From Ktedonobacteria bacterium (lineage in GTDB: Bacteria > Chloroflexota > Ktedonobacteria > Ktedonobacterales > JACDGC01): a stretch of DNA of 58,409 bases. Shown piece by piece: positions 53,325 through 58,409 of this stretch (position 1 is its first letter; each line of letters opens with the position of its first letter). A program made the translations under genes and the position numbers. The notes beneath the pieces were generated by a model. The model was given only the letters and a program-made list of their open reading frames with translations. It was not told the DNA's origin and made no database searches. Location: NCBI GenBank assembly GCA_027459705.1, contig DAIDHM010000146.1:1-58409 (forward strand), written 5' to 3'.

Positions 53325-54155
53325 TCAGCGACCGGCCTCCCAATCAATCGGTGGGGCGACGTGACGGGCGCTCACAGGGCGGCCCAGCACAATCGTCGCG
53401 ATGGCCGCAAAATGGTCAGGGTCGCCACTCGTCCAGTACTCAGCGCCGGCGGTTGGTGACCCAACTGGCGCCAACAATGCGCGGTCTGTGAGCACCCGTC
53501 GGGTCTGCCGCGCAACCGCCGCGCCCGAATCGATGACCTGCACTGTCGGACCGACGACCCGCTGGACGCTGGCGCGGAGCGCGGGGAAATGGGTGCAGCC
53601 CAGCACCACAACATCGGCGCCCTCGGCCAGCGCTGGCCGAAAATAGCGAGTGATGACGGCTTCCGCTGCTGGCCCATCCAATTCGCCTCGTTCCACCAAT
53701 TCGACTAATCCAGGGCAGGCGACGGAGAAGACAGTGGTGCCAGTCGCGAACTGGTCGATGAGTCCATGGGTGAAGTGATCATTGATCGATCGATCCGTCG
53801 CCGCGAGGATGATCTTGCCGCTGGTGGTCATAGCCGCGGCTGGTTTGACGGCAGGCACAACAACCACGATCGGGGTGTCGGGGAACGTCGCGCGTAGCAC
53901 ATCGCGCGCGGTCACCGAGGCGGAGTTACACGCGACGACGATGGCCTTCGCCTCGCGGTCCACTAACCAACGCGCGGCCGCGAGGGCCAATGCCCGGACC
54001 TCGTATGCTGGGCGCGGCCCATAGGGGCAATTGGCATCATCACCGAAGTAGACGAAATGTTCGTCGGGCAATGTCGCGAGCAATTCGCGCAAGATGGTCA
54101 ACCCACCGATGCCCGAGTCAAAGACGCCTACCGGTTGTCTGCTATCGTGATGCAT
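53325..54155 (-). CDS. murI: Glutamate racemase
   Basis: The 276-aa enzyme supplies D-glutamate for peptidoglycan. It has DSGIGGLTIL, GDDANCPYG, the first catalytic Cys in VACNSAS and the second in LGCTHFP, spaced as in the family. Length is typical. ACNSAS replaces the usual ACNTAS, a conservative change. The gene is divergent from the YjeF_N gene at 54342 and convergent with the Clp N-domain gene. Confidence 0.95.
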   Translation of the reverse strand: MHHDSRQPVGVFDSGIGGLTILRELLATLPDEHFVYFGDDANCPYGPRPAYEVRALALAAARWLVDREAKAIVVACNSASVTARDVLRATFPDTPIVVVVPAVKPAAAMTTSGKIILAATDRSINDHFTHGLIDQFATGTTVFSVACPGLVELVERGELDGPAAEAVITRYFRPALAEGADVVVLGCTHFPALRASVQRVVGPTVQVIDSGAAVARQTRRVLTDRALLAPVGSPTAGAEYWTSGDPDHFAAIATIVLGRPVSARHVAPPIDWEAGR

Positions 54156-54301
54156 GATGCACCTGGCTCTCGTTCATGCTCCATGTCCCATGTTGCCTAT
54201 ACCGCGCTCTTCGATCATGGTTTTCTTTCATTATGCTACACCATCTCGGCGCATCAATATGGTACAGGAAGCTTTATTCCATTCAGCACATTGCTCTGGC
54301 G

Positions 54302-54310
54302 TGCTATGAT
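54302..54310 (+). promoter_or_regulatory. Extended -10 promoter of the YjeF_N gene
   Basis: TGC-TATGAT lies 31 bases before the start codon at 54342. Confidence 0.45.
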
Positions 54311-54341
54311 CGCAATCATTCTCCCATCAAAGAGGTAGATG

Positions 54342-55394
54342 ATGATTCGTTTGCACGCGCTGGACGCCCCCCACGCCATCCCTGGCCTACGTATCGCGCG
54401 TGGGGAGCCGATGTTCCACCTGCTCTCTGACAGGGCGGGACCTGAGGGGACGGCGGAATTATTGCTTTTTATCCGTGCAATGGGTGCTCATGATGCGTGG
54501 ATGCAAGCAGCGGGTACGTATCGCGAACATTTTGACCTCTTTGGCGATTGGGCAGTGTCCGCGCGGGTTCTTGGCGCGCAACCGGCCACGAATCGCGAAG
54601 TGGGTGAGATTCTCCGCGTGAAGCGCGCCTCGATGGAACAATTACCCGAAGCCGTGCCAGCACTGACCAGGCGCCAGATGGAGTCCGTGCGTTCGTTGCT
54701 GTTGGCGTCGGACGCCGACGCCTTGCAAAAAATGACTGAGCTCGCTGGCGAAATAGCGGCGTCCCTGGCATTGCGTCTGCTTGTAAATATTTCACGACCT
54801 CATATCGTGATAGTCGCGGGGTCCGGCCAGACGGGCCAGGTAGGGAAATACGCGGCAGTGGCGCTCCAAGCGCGTGGTATCGATGTCCATCTTATAGCGA
54901 TCGACTCAACGCCGCGCCAACCCCACGGGCTGGTGCACGTGCGCGATCATGACCTGATCATCGACGCGATCTTCGGCGATGGCTTGCGCGAGGCGCCAAG
55001 CGAGATGACCGCACACTGGATCACGGCGATTGATAGCGAACCCGCTGGCCCGCCGGTCCTGGCGATCGACCTGCCTTCAGGCTTAGACCCCGACGAAGCC
55101 GGCGTCTGGAATGTGGGCATTCACGCTACCGCCACGCTGGCTTTGGGGGCGCCGCGACGCGCCTTGACATTGTGGAGCAATGCGCCATACTGCGGCGCGA
55201 TCTATCTCGCGCCGCTTGCCCTGGCACCACGATTGTTGAAACAAGTGGGCGCGCATCCTGGTCCGATCTTTGGGCAGACTCACGTCCAGCGACTTATGCT
55301 CGGCAAATTAGCGGACGATGTGCTGGAGAGCCCTATAGGGGTATTGCGATTCGATCCCGTTGCGATGCCCAGCGTCTCCGCTCAGGGGAGTTGA
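54342..55394 (+). CDS. NAD(P)H-hydrate epimerase-like (YjeF_N) protein
   Basis: The 350-aa protein carries a YjeF_N domain from about residue 100: VPALTRRQMESVRSL as the usual N-terminal recognition stretch, HIVIVAGSGQTGQVGKYAA as the Rossmann loop, DLIIDAIFGDGLREAP with the catalytic Asp, and VLAIDLPSGLDPD. It should repair hydrated NAD(P)H. About 100 residues precede the domain (SDRAGPEGTAELLLFIRAMG...); I do not recognise them. The ADP-dependent dehydratase (NnrD) half is missing. AGAGGT five bases before the second ATG favours 54342. Its 3' end overlaps the convergent MBL gene by 13 bases. Confidence 0.82.
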   Translation: MIRLHALDAPHAIPGLRIARGEPMFHLLSDRAGPEGTAELLLFIRAMGAHDAWMQAAGTYREHFDLFGDWAVSARVLGAQPATNREVGEILRVKRASMEQLPEAVPALTRRQMESVRSLLLASDADALQKMTELAGEIAASLALRLLVNISRPHIVIVAGSGQTGQVGKYAAVALQARGIDVHLIAIDSTPRQPHGLVHVRDHDLIIDAIFGDGLREAPSEMTAHWITAIDSEPAGPPVLAIDLPSGLDPDEAGVWNVGIHATATLALGAPRRALTLWSNAPYCGAIYLAPLALAPRLLKQVGAHPGPIFGQTHVQRLMLGKLADDVLESPIGVLRFDPVAMPSVSAQGS

Positions 55395-56227
55395 TGCAGA
55401 TTCGATAATACCCGTGCCTGGGCATTGCCATGGAACGCATGAAGCTCGATGATGGTGCCATCGCGTGGGAGGACGAAATTTCCCTTATAGGACTGGCAAG
55501 CTTCCGCCCGCACAGCGCGCTCCGCATAATGCGGCGCCGAGAGATGCACGAGGGCCAGCGCTTTCGCTCGACCTTCGGCCGCGACAGTGGCCGCCTGCGA
55601 GATCGTCATATGGAAAACAGCGCGGGCGGCGTCTTCCGCGCCGCGTGGATAGGTCGCCTCAGTAATGAACAGCGTAGCGTCCTGCGCGATAGCCTGCAGC
55701 ATTGGCGAATAGACGCTATCACTGGTATAGCCAAAGACCAGTGGCCCTTGCACCTCGTCGATGGGGCTCATCCGGACGCCGATACTGGGTATCGCATGCT
55801 CGGTCGGCATCACCTGGCAGGAGAAAGCACCGACCTGATGGCGTTGACCTGCCTCAATCTCGATAAATTCGATGGGAAATGGCCAACGATCCATCGTTAA
55901 TTCGAAATCATACAGCGCGATCAATCCTCTGGCGACCTTGAGGACATGCGCATTCCCAAAGATGCGTAATCGCTCAGTTCGTTCACCAATGCGCAGACTT
56001 TCGATCAGCGAGGGCAGACCACCAATATGGTCAATATGGGCGTGGGTGATCAAAATATCATCTAGCCGTTTGGCGTCCACTCCAGTGCGAACGAGATTGC
56101 GATAAGGATCTCCGCCACAGTCGATGAGTGTTACGCGTCGCCCTTTGCCAGCAGCCAGTGCAATCGTGGTATTCGCACGATCCACACTGGGGAGCGCATT
56201 GCCAGTACCCATAATAGCGACGTACAT
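55382..56227 (-). CDS. Metallo-beta-lactamase-fold hydrolase, RNase Z-like
   Basis: The 281-aa protein has the MBL metal motif THAHIDHIGGL (His-x-His-x-Asp-His) near residue 66, the EMGTGNALP-type GTGNALPS loop at the start, PTEHAIPSIG, and SDS and HLSAPHY stretches that provide further ligands. The overall plan resembles RNase Z/ElaC and related phosphodiesterases; the exosite arm of true RNase Z is not obvious. The ATG at 56227 is preferred; a GTG at 56248 is possible. It overlaps the convergent neighbour by 13 bases. Confidence 0.82.
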   Translation of the reverse strand: MYVAIMGTGNALPSVDRANTTIALAAGKGRRVTLIDCGGDPYRNLVRTGVDAKRLDDILITHAHIDHIGGLPSLIESLRIGERTERLRIFGNAHVLKVARGLIALYDFELTMDRWPFPIEFIEIEAGQRHQVGAFSCQVMPTEHAIPSIGVRMSPIDEVQGPLVFGYTSDSVYSPMLQAIAQDATLFITEATYPRGAEDAARAVFHMTISQAATVAAEGRAKALALVHLSAPHYAERAVRAEACQSYKGNFVLPRDGTIIELHAFHGNAQARVLSNLHQLP

Positions 56228-56432
56228 GGTCCCCGTCCATCCCTTCACCGCGTCTCGCGATAACCTGCCTGCGGATAACGTAAACAGGCTATTGTGCCTT
56301 CACTATAGCGTACGGAAATGTTTCTTACCAGAGAGCGATTACCATTTCCTGCGATTCATCATGCTCCTGGGTCGAAGGTGAGATCGGTAGGGATATCTCA
56401 GACAAGTCATGCATGCCGTACTATGGGTCCTA

Positions 56433-56441
56433 TGGTACACT
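56433..56441 (+). promoter_or_regulatory. Extended -10 promoter of the methyltransferase gene
   Basis: TGG-TACACT is an extended -10 about 68 bases before the start. No clear -35 is visible. The remaining 56228-56432 spacer holds no gene. Confidence 0.45.
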
Positions 56442-56508
56442 ATGTGCACGAGCCCAGATACACTGTGAGGTAGATGGTTGAGGTCATAGGCGGGAGGTAG
56501 TCGACACG

Positions 56509-57393
56509 ATGTTTCGCAGAACACGACAGCAGCCCAGGCCAGCGCTGGCGCGCCCAGATGGCCGCCAGCCCACCGGGAATACTGGTAAATTGAAAGCGGT
56601 CACCATCGCCCCGGAAGGACCGATCGACGAAGTGGTGGAGACTAATCCGCTAGACTACCTGCACTTTCTGCTGCGCAATTTATTTCAGGATTCGATCATG
56701 GCCCCTCTGCGGGGCGCGCCGCTGGCAGTCCTCGACGTGGGGTGTGGCACTGGTCGCTGGGCCGCTGAGATTGGTGAGCAATTTCCCGATGCCAATGTCA
56801 TTGGAGTGGACACCGATTCGACTTTGCTGGGTACAACCACGACCATGCCAGAAAATTTCAGTTTCACCCAAGCGGACATTCTGACGGGGTTGCCTTTCCC
56901 CGAACAAGGCTTCGATTACGTGCACCAGCGTATGCTGATGTTTGATATGCCACAAGCCGCCTGGCCACGCGTTGTGAGCGAGTTGGCGCGCGTGACGTCC
57001 CAGGGAGGATGGGTCGAATTGGTTGAGGGCAGCATGATGTCTGGTGGACCAGCCATGCGGCAAATGAGCGATTGGATGATGGCTTATTATGCGCGCCAGG
57101 GTATAAACCCTGATTACGCCACGCAGCTCGACACCATGCTGGAATCCGCACATCTCACCGCGGTCCAACAACGGACCTTTGATGTCCCGGTGGGAGAGAT
57201 TCACGGCTGCATGGGCGAGTGGGCGGCCCAGATCCTCTGGACGCGGGTGCAGTCCATCCGGTCAGGGATGATCGCGCAATCGATTGCGACGGCGATGGAT
57301 TTTGATTCAGCCGCTGCTGCCATGCGCCAGGAATGGGAAAACGCGGATATTCCATGCACCTGGCCGATGCATTATGCCTTTGGGCAGCGCTGA
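56509..57393 (+). CDS. Class I SAM-dependent methyltransferase
   Basis: The 294-aa protein has motif I LDVGCGTGRWA, the acidic SAM-ribose residue in GVDTDS, motif II-like FSFTQADIL, and FPEQGFDYVHQRMLMFD. A charged, Pro-rich N-terminus of about 30 residues precedes the fold. The substrate is unknown; similarity is general. GGGAGG upstream supports the start. A terminator follows at 57404. Confidence 0.9.
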   Translation: MFRRTRQQPRPALARPDGRQPTGNTGKLKAVTIAPEGPIDEVVETNPLDYLHFLLRNLFQDSIMAPLRGAPLAVLDVGCGTGRWAAEIGEQFPDANVIGVDTDSTLLGTTTTMPENFSFTQADILTGLPFPEQGFDYVHQRMLMFDMPQAAWPRVVSELARVTSQGGWVELVEGSMMSGGPAMRQMSDWMMAYYARQGINPDYATQLDTMLESAHLTAVQQRTFDVPVGEIHGCMGEWAAQILWTRVQSIRSGMIAQSIATAMDFDSAAAAMRQEWENADIPCTWPMHYAFGQR

Positions 57394-57403
57394 AACGCGA
57401 ACA

Positions 57404-57437
57404 GGGGTCGGATGGGCGCCAGCGTCCATCCGACCCC
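57404..57437. terminator. Bidirectional intrinsic terminator
   Basis: A perfect 12-bp GC-rich stem (57404-57415 with 57426-57437) with a 10-base loop is followed on the plus strand by TCCTTATT and on the minus strand by TGTTCGCGTTT. It separates the convergent methyltransferase and trxB genes. Confidence 0.8.
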
Positions 57438-57474
57438 TCCTTATTGGATTCGTCGTGCTCTGGAACGGACCGTA

Positions 57475-58409
57475 TTATTGCGCGGAACGCTGATCTTCCA
57501 ACCAGCGTTCGGCATCGATCGCCGCCATACAGCCGCTACCCGCTGCGGTAATCGCCTGACGGTATCGATGATCCATCACGTCACCCGCGGCGAAGACACC
57601 AGGAATGTTGGTCATCGTATGTTCAGTCGCCACAATATAGCCCTGGGCGTCGAGCGTGATATGGTCTTTGAAGAGATCAGTGTTGGGCCGGTGGCCAATC
57701 GCGACGAAGAAGCCATCAATCGGCTTGGTCTGCGTCGCGCCAGTCGTGACATCGCGCAAGGCCACCGCCGTCACGTTCTCTGTGCCCAGCACGTCCTCGA
57801 CGACTGTGTTCAGCATAATCGAGATTTTGGGATTCTCTTGGGCGCGCTGCTGCATAATTTTGCTGGCGCGCAGAGCGTTCCGGCGATGGACGATCGTGAC
57901 GTGCGAGGCGAAACGCGTCAGGAAAATGCCATCTTCCATCGCGGTATCGCCGCCACCAACCACGACCAGTTCTTTCTGTTTGAAGAATGCCCCATCACAG
58001 GTCGCGCAGGCCGAGACGCCTCGCCCATACAGACGGGTCTCATTTGGCAGCCCCAGCCAGAGCGCGCTCGCGCCAGTCGCCAAGATCAACGCGTCGCCGA
58101 AGACCGGTTCGGGATCGTCCTCAATCGTGACGGCGAAGGGTCGTTGCGAGAAATCGATATGGGTCACATCCTCAGCACGCATCTCTGGGCCGAAGCGCTT
58201 TGCCTGATTCTCGAAGATTTCCATCATCTCCGGCCCCATGATGCCATGTTCGAAACCAGGAAAATTTTCCACATCGCTGGTCAACATCAACTGGCCGCCA
58301 TACTGGCGACCCTGCACCACCAGGGTCGAGAGGTTGGCGCGCGCCGTATAAATAGCCGCTGTATATCCCGCTGGGCCAGAGCCCACGATGATCACATCGT
58401 AGTGATCGG
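57475..58409 (-). CDS. trxB: Thioredoxin reductase, 5' end beyond the window
   Basis: TrxB transfers electrons from NADPH to thioredoxin. The sequence has the FAD-binding GSGPAGYTAAIY, the redox motif CATC in SACATCDGA, the NADPH site GGGDTAMEDG and the C-terminal AAGDVMD with RQAITAAGSG. The frame stays open to the window edge: DHYDV precedes the first GTG codon, so the true start lies outside. About 311 residues are visible. Confidence 0.96.
   Translation of the reverse strand, partial: DHYDVIIVGSGPAGYTAAIYTARANLSTLVVQGRQYGGQLMLTSDVENFPGFEHGIMGPEMMEIFENQAKRFGPEMRAEDVTHIDFSQRPFAVTIEDDPEPVFGDALILATGASALWLGLPNETRLYGRGVSACATCDGAFFKQKELVVVGGGDTAMEDGIFLTRFASHVTIVHRRNALRASKIMQQRAQENPKISIMLNTVVEDVLGTENVTAVALRDVTTGATQTKPIDGFFVAIGHRPNTDLFKDHITLDAQGYIVATEHTMTNIPGVFAAGDVMDHRYRQAITAAGSGCMAAIDAERWLEDQRSAQ

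Noticed and set aside
1-58409. tRNA, rRNA and CRISPR arrays
   Set aside because: No T-loop GTTCGA-type cloverleaf, rRNA block or regularly spaced repeats were seen by eye.

Overview
The window looks like chromosomal DNA of a GC-rich (roughly 58-60% by eye), non-pathogenic, soil-type bacterium, most likely a member of the Chloroflexota (perhaps the Ktedonobacteria side). This is inferred from gene content, not from a marker gene. The pointers are many lipoproteins with BNR/Asp-box or Thr/Pro-rich segments, a secreted sedolisin, RNase Y, a Thermus-type isocitrate dehydrogenase with a C-terminal extension, a CopC-CopD-YtkA fusion, and a block of nuoJKLMN without nuoA-I beside it. Many promoters can be read as sigma-70 type, and extended -10 elements (TGn-TATAAT-like) are frequent. 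No rRNA, tRNA or CRISPR array was found.

Layout. 1-8.9 kb: a secreted S53 protease and a BNR lipoprotein, divergent and separated by two CRP-like sites; a double-FtsX ABC permease without its ATPase; two exported proteins. 9.1-17.6 kb: rny behind a near-consensus promoter with a long leader, then nuoJKLMN, the membrane arm of complex I. 17.7-24.8 kb: a small DUF1232-like membrane protein; a minus-strand cluster of an HTH regulator, icd and a carbonic-anhydrase-like protein, with a perfect 16-bp palindrome between the -35 and -10 of the icd promoter; a BNR lipoprotein overlapping a GT-C-like membrane protein. 25-29.8 kb: single-domain response regulator plus plsX, a DUF3153-like lipoprotein, a cyclophilin, and a VapBC-type toxin-antitoxin pair next to a recombination scar (83-bp exact direct repeat of vapC plus a decayed cyclophilin fragment).

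29.8-35.8 kb is the least conventional part: a 652-aa protein whose C-terminal region has nucleoside-phosphorylase-like motifs; and a minus-strand pair of a PAS histidine kinase followed by a 747-aa protein that fuses a diacylglycerol-kinase-like domain, a membrane region and a permuted papain (YiiX/NlpC-like) domain. 35.9-39.7 kb: three tandem 22-bp repeats resembling an IS21-type end, then a CopC protein and a CopC-CopD-YtkA protein flanking a flavin-reductase-like gene. 39.7-42.7 kb: a complete Dna2-type Fe-S nuclease/helicase. 42.8-49.6 kb: mostly single-gene housekeeping and accessory functions (ogt, queD-like, Rpn-type nuclease, nadD-like, TerC, GNAT, SDR). 49.8-58.4 kb: fabI (with a potentially switchable 5' leader) and a divergent aroA, a stand-alone Clp N-domain protein behind an operator-like palindrome, murI, a YjeF_N protein with an unusual N-terminal extension, an MBL hydrolase, a methyltransferase and the 3' part of trxB, which runs off the right edge.

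Functionally the window mixes respiration (nuo, icd), cell envelope and lipid synthesis (plsX, fabI, murI, lipid-kinase fusion), redox and metal handling (trxB, CopC/CopD), RNA/DNA metabolism (rny, Dna2, ogt) and exported proteins. Starts were chosen by Shine-Dalgarno position and family alignment from memory; none was confirmed by a database search.
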